From Mycteria americana (Eukaryota > Chordata > Aves > Ciconiiformes > Ciconiidae): a stretch of DNA of 64,000 bases. The stretch covers positions 8,285,501 to 8,349,500 of the forward strand of contig NC_134368.1 of NCBI RefSeq assembly GCF_035582795.1, given 5' to 3'. Below are positions 24,601 to 36,200 of this stretch, one piece after another. Each line of letters begins with the position of its first letter. Position 1 is the stretch's first letter. The translations under genes and the position numbers were made by a program. The notes below the pieces were generated by a model. The model saw only the letters and a program-made list of their open reading frames with translations. It ran no database searches and was not told the origin of the DNA.

Positions 24601-26784
24601 AGGACTCTGCCGGTACAAACTATGATGATTTGAAGTTACTCAGTTTTGGGGGATCTCTCTCCACCACATACGCTTTGCCAAAGAGGTACTGGCTATCACC
24701 CACCACAGGAAATTACGTTCTTATATTTATATACTTAGGAAGATACACAATCACGTTGTGGTACCTGAAATCAGCCCCAAACAGATTCTTGTCAGCAAGG
24801 GCAGAAGGTCCTGAAGACTTTATTCTTATAAATCATTTTACTTGCGTTCATTACTCCCATAGGAAAAAAAAATGTGCCTTGTGCTTCTGAGATTCATTTC
24901 TAACAATCCTTATCATCAGATAGCTTAAAGATGAATACGTTTCATCCCAGTGAAGCAATAGTGCAATACATGATGATAAAGTAGGAAACAAGTCCCATAG
25001 AGAACACAGAAACCAGTCTCCTCCCCTAACTGTCAGTTAGGATTTCCCCCGGCACCCAGCTGTGCAAGATGAGAGCAAAATTCAGCAAAAGTTCACTTCC
25101 TGAGTGTTACAGTTCAGGATCACCCTCCAAAACTAACTTGGTAAGCTGAGCCTGCCTTGCCTGTCTTGGAAACTCCACTCTGAACCATCTCCCTCTTCCT
25201 TTTCCAAGATGAAAAAACTATCTTCTCACTCTTTTTTATCTTTTTGTTCAGAATTCCCTCCTTTTTTTTTAGTCTGTTAATATTCCTATCAAGTATGCTT
25301 GTGATGATCCCCTGGTCTCCCCTCCCGCATTCAGTGGGATGAGTCCTAACACAAAACCCAGCCCTGTGAAGCGCAACCTTCCACTATGCACGGTTTTTGG
25401 AGGTCATATTCTTATGTTTCTAGACTTAATCCTTCTAGAATGCATAGAAACATCTGATAATTACAACATTTTTTTAAATGTCATAATAATTTAAAAATCA
25501 CATAACATCAGTATTCATCGCTGTCTTTCACTTGCTTCTGGGTCTCCAGTAGAGACAACGTATGACAGATTAATCACAGAGATCTGGCATTTGGGGAGCT
25601 TTGTCTAAAAGCTTTTCACACTGCTCCCTCCAGGTTGGGTTAGCACTGGCTGCTCACACTTTGCCCAGATCTAAAGGTTGGCTTTTCCTGCCTTCCACCA
25701 CTATTTTTTGCTGCCAGAGCAAGGTATGTGGTGCCCCAGCTGCCATGCCACAGAGTTTGTGGGTCTCTGAGAGCAGCAGATTTTTCTTTTCAGGCCAACG
25801 GATAAAGTTTTGTAGCTGGTATGCAAGCACTCTGCTTTAATGCCCCAAATCGAATAACCAGAAGCTTTTTTCTTTCTGTTCCATAGAAGATGCTGTCCTT
25901 GTTCAGCTAATTACAACCTAATGAAATCATAAATGCAGAGAGGATAAGCTTCCCTCGGTGTTTAGGACTGACCTTAAGATCACCTTCAAGTCCAGATCTG
26001 CCGACTAGTTATTAAACAACCCCACAGCATGCCACCCAGATGCCCTCTCCAGCAGCTCAGCCAAATGTCGTGGCATGCAGAAAAGCCAGCCCCACCCTCT
26101 TCCAGCCACTCCTTTCTGCATTGCATCTGGGTCTGGAGCATCACCTGCCCACAGCGATCACAAAAATCCCCTGTTCTTCACTTTGAAGTCTTCCTTTCCC
26201 TTCTCTACCACCCACAAAAAGATGAGAGACCCTGTGTATGTAGCAATCACTAGAAGCGGTCTGGAAAGGACGCATTTTACAGCTATGTTCAAGAAACAAG
26301 TCTGTTCCATAGGTTACACAACACAGTAGAGAGAGGGAAGGGTAGCTTGCGTTTCAGACTGGTCAAGGATACAGAACTAGTACTTAAATCTCAAATTCTT
26401 CTTTCTGAAAAATGAGCAAGATAAAAAGTTATAATAGAGGTTTCCCCCAAACTACTATTTTAAAAAGAAGATGAAGAGGTCTGGGCTTCTGCTTAGCTAA
26501 CAGCATTTCCATATGTATTGAAAAAGTGAGTCACTAAACAAACTATGCCAACCAAACGCTGAGGTGTTTCTGGAATTGCATCATTTCTATGAAGCAGCTT
26601 GCAGCCTCGAAGCCGGCCAGTGAAAACCAAAAAGGCCAGTCTCCAGGTCTGCATGCACACTTCATTTTTTGGTGGCTTTGTTCAGGAGGAAATTTCTCTA
26701 TGCGTGACCTTCTGGCTCCCAAACAGAAGCGATTCGCTTGGCTCATTGCATTACAAAGTGAAGAAGTGAGTCAAAACGCTTGAG
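21621..26784. other. Unique DNA without recognisable genes
   Basis: Open frames up to 127 codons (22465-22848, +) are present but none matches a family I know. A (TG)n patch is at 22161-22190 and a T-run near 22230-22243. 25560-25840 and 26030-26260 are locally GC-richer and open in a plus frame, without convincing splice pairs. Confidence 0.5.
22161..22190. repeat. Short imperfect (TG)n microsatellite
   Basis: TGTGTGTGTGCATGCATGTG followed by TGTGTATATG. Confidence 0.85.
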
Positions 26785-26850
26785 GTCGTTCCCAAAGGCA
26801 TTGCATGACCTTGGGCAATTCCCTTCAAAACTATTTGAAGATCTGGTATT
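26785..26850 (+). repeat. MIR core fragment
   Basis: GCATTGCATGACCTTGGGCAA then TTCCCTTC closely follows the MIR core phrase TGTGACCTTGGGCAAGTCAC. Only the core is recognisable. Confidence 0.5.
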
Positions 26851-26985
26851 AAACAGCAACATCCACATTTAGTAAAATAAATAAGACACTTTTAAGCTAG
26901 CAGCTGGCGGGCATCCTCACCTTCCAATGAAAATCTGAAGATATTTTCAATGAAGTGTGCTGGACCCACAAGCCCGATTCTGCTT

Positions 26986-27004
26986 AAAAAAAAAAAAAAA
27001 AAAA
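26986..27004 (+). repeat. A19 homopolymer
   Basis: Nineteen consecutive A followed by GAAAG. It may be a retroposon tail, but no body is recognised upstream. Confidence 0.9.
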
Positions 27005-30000
27005 GAAAGCACACCTCATTAGATGCCAATATAACCTTTCAAGTGCCCAAATTCAGAATAATGAGGTTTCTTTGCTTGGTACTTCTATTTTACCCTGCAA
27101 AATGGTGAGATTACATTTACCCACCAGACACAACGTTTTGAGGTTAACTTGGCTGTTTGGAAACTTCTAAAACTTTCAGCTGAAGAGCCCCACCAAGGCG
27201 TACAACTCTGTAAAAATTACAGCTATTAAAACACATATTTTGCTTATGAATTTCAGTGTATAGTGCTTCTACAAACAGCATTCACAAGCCATAAGCAGTC
27301 ACAGTCAGTCATGCAGGAAGGAGAAATGGAAATTTTGGAAATGGGCTTTTAGGGTGGGCGGAGGTTCAGAAAGGGGAATTCATATCAGTGGAAAGCAGAC
27401 ACTGCGAAGGACCTACGCATAGAAAAGTACCCCAGAGAGACCTTAATAATTTCAATTCAGTTATACAAACCTCAACACAGCTATCACATAGGGAGAAACG
27501 GCTGACCATACCTGATATGGTCCTCATACCATTTTCAGGTTTGTATTTTCTATTGATTACTCTAATTAGGAAGCCCGCTGATGCGTAGGCAATAGTTCAG
27601 CTGCATAGTTCCTTAGCTATTAGTTCCTGAACTGCTTAGTTTCTTAAGCAGAGAAGTTACAATGTCCTAAAGATTATGAGTCATATTTCTATGCCCACAT
27701 TCCTGCAGCTATCACTTTTTAAGGATGCTCATTGCTGAGCCAATACAAATTGAAATGAAATTACAGACTGACAGAAGAAAAATAAGAAATGTAAATGTGT
27801 CAGTCTTGAGGAAACTCAAGAGGTCAAGACCATGTCACGGACAGTTGCAATCCAGAGAGAGTTTTGCTCAAAATAATATACTTACTGCATTTCAAACTCT
27901 TAATTTCTGTTCATTCACACTGGAAAAATTTCCTCTCCTTACATTTTGTTATGTGTCTTATTACATTTGGGAGGTTATTTGTCTCAATTTATTAGCAATA
28001 CCAGAAATTTATGTTAGTGGTTTACAGTGCTGTTTCTGCCCACAAACAGGGCAGGTCTCCATCTTTTAATAGCTCCATGTTTTTACTTTTTTGTCTCAAC
28101 AAACCTCTTGCAAACTCCAACTACACGCAGTTACAAAGGACCATGAAATCTAGCAGGAAGAGGTCCATTTGTTCATCCATCTTTCAGTCTCACAGTCATC
28201 TGCTTCAATATGAAGCTATAGATATGTTCATATTATCTCCAGCGATTGTAGTACATTCATGCTAAACCAACTCTCCTTAGTTTCCCTTTATGTGTTTGTG
28301 TTTATTCCTGGTATTCTGAACTGCACTGTCAACAAAATAGTTCTTTTTCAGTGAGAAAATTATTAATTTTCATGTGACCAAAACTAATGAATATTTCCAC
28401 ATACAATTTTTAGAACTTGGTTCCTTCTCCTTGATGTAACCTTGAGTCTGAATTTCCATGGTTTATATTATTCAGTTTGGATATAACACCCCTATAATTT
28501 CTTTCCTGTTTAGTACTTGATATATGTTCTCAAAATTAATCCCATCTTAGAAAAGCTTTTTGTCTTAGAATGTCTGCAAATAAATCACTGTATTCTTAGA
28601 TAATGGAAAATGTCAGTGATTAAATTCAATTTGATAGGGTATGAGTGAAATTTCTCTGACTAGTTATCAACAGTATCTTGATTTTAGGTTTGGCTTTATC
28701 ATTATATCTCCTACATGTACAGCTGCCTGTACTTTCCTTCAGCAGTTCTCCATATTTCATTTTGCAGATTGTTTTCTGCAGGCTCGTGAATATATGGGTA
28801 TTTGGCAGTGATTTTATAACCTATAATCAGAACTGAAAATTATAGTGATCCCATTTGTGTTATTATAGCTTAAGAATGTGTCAGACTTTCCATTTTAAAC
28901 TTTTTACTGTAAAGAATCTACAACTGGTCTCTCTTTACTGCCAAATATTTCTGCAAAAATTTCAATAAGAATAATGTTATTTATTAATTTGAAATTTTTC
29001 TCAGGACTTCTGGCAGTGAGTGTGAGGAGATAGCTTCTCCTGAAATTCAAAGAAAAGAAAATCTCTAATTTCCTGCTTCTTTATTCAGTGACCACATTTT
29101 AGCCAAAAAATGTTAGATGAGTCTCTTTTTAAGGATCTATAGTGTTAATGCAGTAGTGGATAGAGGGGTTACTCGAGAAGGACTGGAATTATTTCCTTTC
29201 ACTGGAAACACAATATGTTCCTTCAAGATAGTGCCAAGATTTTTCTGCCAGAGGAACAAGAGAATGGATAAGAGAACCAGCTCTCTACTCTGATCACACA
29301 GACTTATTTATTTTTAAACATATTATCATCCAAAATAAACCAGATCTTCTCTCACCCCATAGCATCCTCTAGATGAGAGGACTGTAGATGTGAAAATCAG
29401 AAAGTGCTCTGCTAGAGCTGGCGATAGGAGAAGAAATCTGAAGAGAAAACAAGGTGAGACTGGCCAGGAGACACACTCATACCACTGACCTGACTAAAAG
29501 CTCTGTGGCCCATTACAACATCTCCAAATGTTGCATGCAGAACTCCTACCTTCTCTTCTCTTTTTGCCTTCGGCAGGAGGAAAAAACTACAAACATAGTA
29601 AAATTTGGCCCTCCAGCTTCATAAACCTATTGGTGAAATGACAGGCAGTGCACACAAATCCATCCTAGAAAACAGTAGACTGGGTAGCTGCTAGTATCTC
29701 TCACACATCGCTCGAATTTTAGCTATTCTCAACTTCCAGACCTTTGTTCTGCCCAAGGTAGCATAATCTAATTCCCTTTAAGTTTCAGCTGCCTATTCTA
29801 CCACCAGCTCCCATGGGACCTTAGGCAAACAGTGTAACCCAGATTTCCAGGGAAGCTGGGGAATTATAGCACCCTCAGAGAGCTATGAGACAGGTCAGCT
29901 TGCTCTCTGCTTCAGAGCTCACCCCTGAGCACTTTGGCCCTGACTAAACCTAGGCTTTGAGGATATCAGAGGTGGATCTCAATCACAGAGAGACAACCAG

Positions 30001-30020
30001 CTGCCAAAAAGCTTTGCCAT
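27005..30020. other. Unique DNA without recognisable genes
   Basis: Strongly AT-rich with only short frames, the longest 114 codons at 27725-28069 (+) with no recognised domain. 28270-29400 in particular is devoid of any open frame over 60 codons. Confidence 0.55.
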
Positions 30021-30024
30021 GTCT

Positions 30025-30092
30025 TCACTTTCTCCATTTACAAATGAGAGATTGCGACAGTTTGATTGCAAGACCTCAATGCTATGGAAATT
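30025..30092 (-). repeat. Possible reversed MIR fragment
   Basis: TCCATTTACAAATGAGAGAT then TGCGACAG resembles the reverse of the MIR tail (CCATTTTACAGATGAGGAAAC then TGAGGCACAG). Short and diverged. Confidence 0.35.
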
Positions 30093-30099
30093 GGTTGTG

Positions 30100-30150
30100 C
30101 TGTAGGAAGAAAGAGTACTGTAGAAAAAGTACTGTAGGAAGAAAGAGAGA
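30100..30150. repeat. Small triplicated minisatellite
   Basis: CTGTAGGAAGAAAGAGTA at 30100, CTGTAGAAAAAGTA at 30118 and CTGTAGGAAGAAAGAGA at 30132 are three tandem copies of a 14-18-base unit. The middle copy lacks GAAG. Confidence 0.75.
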
Positions 30151-32550
30151 CTTCCAGCTTCATTCTGGTGATGCAGACCTCTTGGGTCTGTAAATACATC
30201 AGAAATCTTGTGAGAATAGTCCTGGCTCTGAGGCTCTCTGTGCTTTCATTTCCACTAATGTATGGAAATCCTTCAAAACGGGATTTTATCTCCTGATATT
30301 TGGACACATCCAGTTCTGGTCCTGCTTAGTGCAAAAGATTTCTTGCTGAGATGGGGTTTTTGCCAGTTAGTTTGCATAAAATGCTGAGGATTAGAAGAAC
30401 TCAGCCCTTGACGTACTTAGCTCATATATTTTACGTAAGTTTTAAAAAGGAAATAATAATTATTAAGATTATGAAATATCACATGCCAGTTTTTCCACTA
30501 CAAAATACATCCCGTTGTCAGTATTTCCATTCACTCTCATTGACTATAACCAAAGGCAATGAGCATAAACACTGGAGGCATAGTCTCGCCTTCAGTGGAT
30601 TTTCTCCAAACCTCAATACAGCATGTCTGACGTGAACGCGTATGGAACATCTATTGCCTTTGAACTAAAACCTACAGTGAGAGGTTCTTTAGAAATGCAG
30701 ATGGTGAAGCTGCCAGCAATGTGAATGAGAGCTGGAAGTCAAGAATGAGAAAACTTTATAACCTCTCTCCTCTCTGTTCCCAGGTGATTCCCTGGCTGTC
30801 ATGTTAGATCCTCAGAATCAAAGGTGGGTGGCAGAGATTAGAAGCAACCTTAAGCACTTGTATAAAAAACTGGACAAGGCAAAAATCCCTGTCCTAAAGG
30901 GCACTGCCCTGTAAATCTTATTTCACACCTGCAGTCCCCGTGATGTCATTGGGTAAGCTCACATTGCCTAGAACTCATCCATACAGCCGAAGGCCAGCTC
31001 TGGATCTTCTCCAACAAGTAAGCCATGTTTTAGACAGGGAAGAGGACTCAGTGGTGGGTTGGCACCACAACACACTTTGTCAAAAGCTGGCTGGCCAAGA
31101 GAGCCATGGAAGAGCTTGCCTGGGGTGGGTAAAGGGCTATTTTTAAGAAGTTGTTTCTACCCTACAAAGCCAGCACTAACTCACTGGTTTCCCAGTGTAT
31201 TGCATTCATTGAGCAGACTAAAAGCCCTGAACCCAGTGCACAGACCCACAGACAGCATCGCTTTCCCTCCCTGGGCAAAGAGCTCGCTCCTGAATAAAGC
31301 ATTGTAGTCACAGGAGTCATTTTTTGCCTGCAAACTTTACATTGGAAACCCTGGTGAATGTGACCCAAGCTAAACAGAGAGAGTTTGTAAGCTTTTGGGG
31401 GTAGCATATTCCATATTTTCCCTGCAGTTTATTGGCAAATTAATTCTAATGCATTCAAATTACATCATGAAGTGTAATGTAGAAATATTTCATGAAGGTT
31501 ACCTTAATAGAGTGTGAAAACCTGATGAACGGTAATTCAGAGGGAACTGCTTGGCCCATCTCCTATTTACTTGGAAACATTACTGCCTTAAAAAAAACCT
31601 TAAATATATTACTTGTTTTTATGGCTCAAAACCCTTTAATTTGAAGATTTTTATGACTACCTTACAATACACATTGATTTAAAAAATGTTTTAAACTAAA
31701 CCGGATCATTTACTGCCAACTGTGCTTCGGGCATATCATTGATTAGTCCAAGTGTGATAAAACAACCTTGTTTTTATTCATACTTTAAGAGAATAATAAA
31801 ACCTGCATACTTGGAAATACTGAAGCAATATCTTGGCCCAGAGCTATTTAAGTATGAATTATTCACGTCTAGTTTATTTTTTTCTTTTAAATTCATGAAT
31901 CCCCAGAATGATTTTCTAAAGTGTATCAGTGAAACCATGTTTCTAATTATTAAAGGAGGGGTGGGTCAGAATGCATCATATATGTAAAGGGGTCATTCTT
32001 TATTTGTCTTCTTTTGCAAGCCACTGTGAATCTCCTTGGAAATTAGTTATTCAATATTCGCACTATATTTTAATTCATGGCCCATTGAGAAAGAATACAG
32101 ATAGAGTTACTTTGTTCAAATAACTTTTGCAAACAAACTTATTCTCACATACTGTAACACTGGAACTGCCTAAATATACCCATTTAGGGATTTCACAAAC
32201 AACTGACTGGGAGCCCATTGCCCGGAACTGGTCGGGAGTAATCAGAGGAAATTACAGAAATAGAAAGAATGTTTTTGCATCTTCAGCAGAACAGGCTCAT
32301 GTAACAGCGATAGGGTGTCTATCTGGTTATTATACTGCTGCGAGTGGGACTTTTTCCTTAACTGCTGCAAAATGTCATAGACAGAAATATCTTTTGTAAG
32401 TGAAAAAAACCAAACATTAATCCTACTTTTGCAATCCTTCCATCCTGTGTAACTTAACAATGCTTTCTGCCTACACCATGGTCTGAACCGAGACAGCGGA
32501 AAGAATGAGACTGAGCTAATTCTTTTTCTTGTTCCATCATGGAATTTCAG
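30151..32550. other. Unique DNA without recognisable genes
   Basis: Frames of 60-94 codons on both strands, none recognised. 31000-31310 is locally GC-richer and open on both strands, without clear splice sites. Confidence 0.5.
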
Positions 32551-32554
32551 TAGG

Positions 32555-32725
32555 ACTGCAGCAAATCACTTCATCTCAGTGCACCTCCAGTCCCTACACA
32601 CACACACAAGGCTTTGTTTTATTTGGAGCATAAACCCTTCAGTCTAGAAAACATTTTTCTATGTATTTGTATAGTACTCAGTGTAACCCTGTACTCGGTA
32701 AATACTGAATTAATAAAGATTTTTT
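32555..32725 (+). repeat. MIR-type SINE relic with AATAAA-rich tail
   Basis: GCAAATCACTTCATCTCAGTG then CACCTCCAGTCCCT follows the MIR phrase CAAGTCACTTAACCTCTCTG ... GTGCCTCAGTTTCC. Downstream, TGTATAGTACTCAGTGTAACC then CTGTACTCGGTAAATACTG and AATTAATAAA match the tail phrase of bird/turtle MIR-type SINEs (GTACAGCACCTAGCACAATGG ... AATAAA). A short (CA)n at about 32597-32608 sits between core and tail. Confidence 0.5.
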
Positions 32726-32734
32726 TTCTTATAC

Positions 32735-33200
32735 AATCACAGTAAACTATATGGGTTGGAAGGCACCCTGGACATCATCTAGCCCAGAAAACAGTTCAGA
32801 GCAGGTCCAGCTAGATCAGCCTACACAGGGACTTGTTGAGTTTTGCATATCTCCGAGATGGAGTTTCCAAAACCTCTCTAGGTCCGTGCTCCTGAGTGAT
32901 CAACCTCATGGTGAAAACCTTTCTCCTTTTATCTAATCAGAATTTCTTCTGTTTCAACTTGTGTCCATTGCCACAGGACTCCAAGAAGAGTCTTGGTTTG
33001 TCCTCTCTATACTCGCAGTTAGGTTGCTGGACACAGCAGTAAGATCTCCCTTTGCCTTCTCTCTTTCTGCTCATACTTTGTGTTCCCCAGCCCCTTGACT
33101 ATCCTGGGGACTCCCCACTCACTCTGGTATGTCCATGCCTTTCTTGTACTGGGGATCTCAAAACTACACAAAACTCCAGATCCTACTTCACATGTAAGAT
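32735..33200 (-). mobile_element. CR1 LINE 3' fragment, reverse orientation
   Basis: From the left edge, CAATCACAGTAAACTATATG then GGTTGGAAGGCACCCTGGAC and ATCATCTAGCCCA is the reversed CR1 3' terminus (AATCATAGAATGGTTTGGGTTGG...). Next come the reversed ORF2 C-terminal region (AACCTCATGGTGAAAACCTTTC and TTGTGTCCATTGCC) and GTACTGGGGATCTCAAAACTAC, where CR1 has CAGAACTGGACACAGTACTC. Diverged and older than the 20183 copy. The right boundary is uncertain. Confidence 0.75.
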
Positions 33201-36200
33201 GATGTTCTCAAAAATCTTCTGATGTTTTACCTGTAGGTTTTCCTCTCCTTTAAAGATATTTGTAATCTGTAGCTCAGAACTGAGTACAACTACCATAGTT
33301 GCACACCAAGAATGATGCTGTATATATGTAGCTACCATACCATAGATAAAATCCTAAGAATACACCAAGCCCTCAACAGTAGGACAGAGGAAACGGAATG
33401 ATTAAGGAAGAAAGGAAAAGCAGTAGGTAGCAAGCAATGGCTTTAGATGCTGATTGTCTCTGTCAACTTGAAAGGAACATCTCAAGCCAGCCGTAGCAGA
33501 TAAAATGGTCCTGTAGGATGGAAACCCAAAATTAAGGAGAGTTGAGAGATACTCAAAAAATGAAAATTGTCTATGCCACTAACCACAAAGTGCCACCATA
33601 TACCATCCAGTCTTAAAAATAATAACATTTCAGACAAAAATATATTATGGAATAGCATTAGCAGACTGTGTGGAGCCTCAGATGGATCTATGCCGAGATT
33701 TGCAACATTCACAGTCCTTCCTAGGACTTACAAATTTAACTAAATGTTTGTTACTGAACACACCTAGATTTTTTTAAGTTTGAAAAATACCAAGCAACTC
33801 AGCACAGAGCTTGCAACCATAAGATCTGCAAAGAAGCCTTAACTTGGCTTCAGGGCCACATGTGGTTGTACTCTCCAGACGTATCTGCCATGCTGGGCTT
33901 AGCACAAAATTAGCCTGGAGGAATTGTGTAATTTCTCACTTTTACTCCATAGCCAGGTGGGTTAGAGGACTTGTCTGAGATGGAGGAAGGCCACATTTAA
34001 GTAAGTTAAGCTCTTTTCACTGTATGGCTCTCTTTCTAGACTAAGGCAATTCTGTACATGGCTACAAGCAAATGTCTGGAAGTCTGTGAAATTTTCTGTA
34101 TGAAAGATAGGTGTTAGAGAAGTATCAATTGACAACAAAAATGGGTCTTCAAGGTGATGAGAGTAGAAGCTTTAATGTGGTTTACGTTCTCTTGTGAATC
34201 TAGTGCCAGATGTTAATCTTTAAACAGGCATTATCATCCTCAATACAGAACTGCATGTTTTGAAAAATTCCCAGCTCCTGGTTCAACTCATCAAAATCCA
34301 TTAACCTCAAATTCTACATAGGTATAGTCCCATCACCACGATGGGACTTCTCTGCACAGTTTGAGGTAAACCAAGCCATGTGTTTGAATATTTGCACCAA
34401 GGGAGTCAAACAACAGAGGTATTCTCACCTCATTGACATTTTCCTAGTTTTATTTGGCTCATGAAACATTAAAATGCTGGAATAGGAAAGTAAAAAGTAT
34501 TTTAAGCTGCTGGACATGACGAAAAGCAATGCCTTTGAGTAGCAGTCTGGCAAATCTGTTGGGGAGTGATTTGACATTAATAGCAGCTTCGTATACTTAA
34601 TAAAGTTTGCATAGCCAATTTGCACTTTATAAAGTGTGGCATTGTTCTGGAGTGTGGCCCTGACGTGGGCTTTATGAAGCATGCAGGAGGCAATACAGAC
34701 TTTATGAAGTCCACATTGAGGATAAGTATCAAATTAAGTAGGAAAAGCACACCAAGCCCTGATATGTGACTTGGAAACTCTTGCCTGTCTGCTCCCTGAA
34801 AGCTCCCGTTTCATTGATGCCATAGGATTGCACTCAAAACACAAGTCTTGAGCATATTTTACTAGTTTGGGAAATTATTTTAATATTAAGGGTTCAGACT
34901 CTTAAGGAAATGCTAGTTGTATTAGAAAAAATCAAAGAAACTAGAAAACAGGTATGAAATACACTAGTAGAAAAAAAAAATTCATCAGCATAGTCATATG
35001 TGGTCACTCGTATGGATCTTTCAATCATAAGCTGTACAATATGGGAAAAAAGCATGACTGGCAAAAATGTTATTCTGTGGGTTTCTCCTGCAGACCTCTT
35101 TCTTCTGACAAAAATTATAAATTGCTCTTGAAAACCGGACACTCATTATGGGACAACTGATAATTTGCAGAAGGAAGGTTTATAGAGCAGAGCAGAGGAA
35201 ACCTCTCTGAGGTGTAAGCCCTGATCAGTGCAATAAAAAGCCATGGATCTTCTAGGTCTTCTTCTAATTACTAAATTTCTTTCTTCATAATGGCACAACT
35301 TCAGCAGGACAGGGGAAGAGGAAAACTGAAAAGGAGGAGGTGTGAAGATCCCACCTCTCAGATCAGCCAAGTGCCTCTCAGTTAGTTGCTCTCAGAGGAG
35401 GCAAGAGGTAGGTCTTTGAACACCAGAGGATGAAGAAGGAACTGAACTTGGGTGTCTCACTTCCCAGGCAAGTGTCTTCTGATCTCAAGCTATTTTATAA
35501 TGTTAGAAAAAATAAATTTCAGCTTCTGAATGAACACTTTTTAAAGCTAAGTCTTCTGCTCTGATCATTGGATGCAAATTTAAGTGCAGAAGTACCAAAG
35601 CTATTCTTGAGATAGGCATCTTGTAAAAAACATACACACAGGGCAGGTATCAACCGTGAAGGAACTGAAATATCCAAAACTCTTGGGCATCATGCCTATC
35701 TTCAGGTCCTGGAGGATGGATGAAGGCATCTCACTGCAGCCTGAAGCAAGGCACCAGGGGACGTGGGATTCAAGGTGTGACGTCTCTCTCAGCGTTTGTT
35801 CTCAGCTCTTGGCTTACCTTCTTGGTTGTTGCTGAGGTCACCCTGGGGCACCCAAATACCCACAAATTCCCACTGTAAAGGGAACTGAAGCATCCGAACA
35901 TGACTTTTGCCGCCCACGTGCAAGGAGGCCAGGTACCTGAGTGCACTCTCATGCTTAAATGTTAAACAAGTACGTACCTTCCTGATGTCTTGACCCCCTT
36001 TTGGTCAGCAGGGCCTGACCCTCTTGTCTTTACCTTCAGTGAGGGCACATACTGGTTCTGGACAGCCGTGCTCTAAGTTTCAAATTGGGCAAAATTGCCT
36101 TTATCCAAAAGGAAGCCCTGCTTAATGAAGGGTTACAGGGGTTGGCTCTTATAGAAGTCACATTAATAAGACTGGTTATTGGCTCTTCCTCCTCACACCC

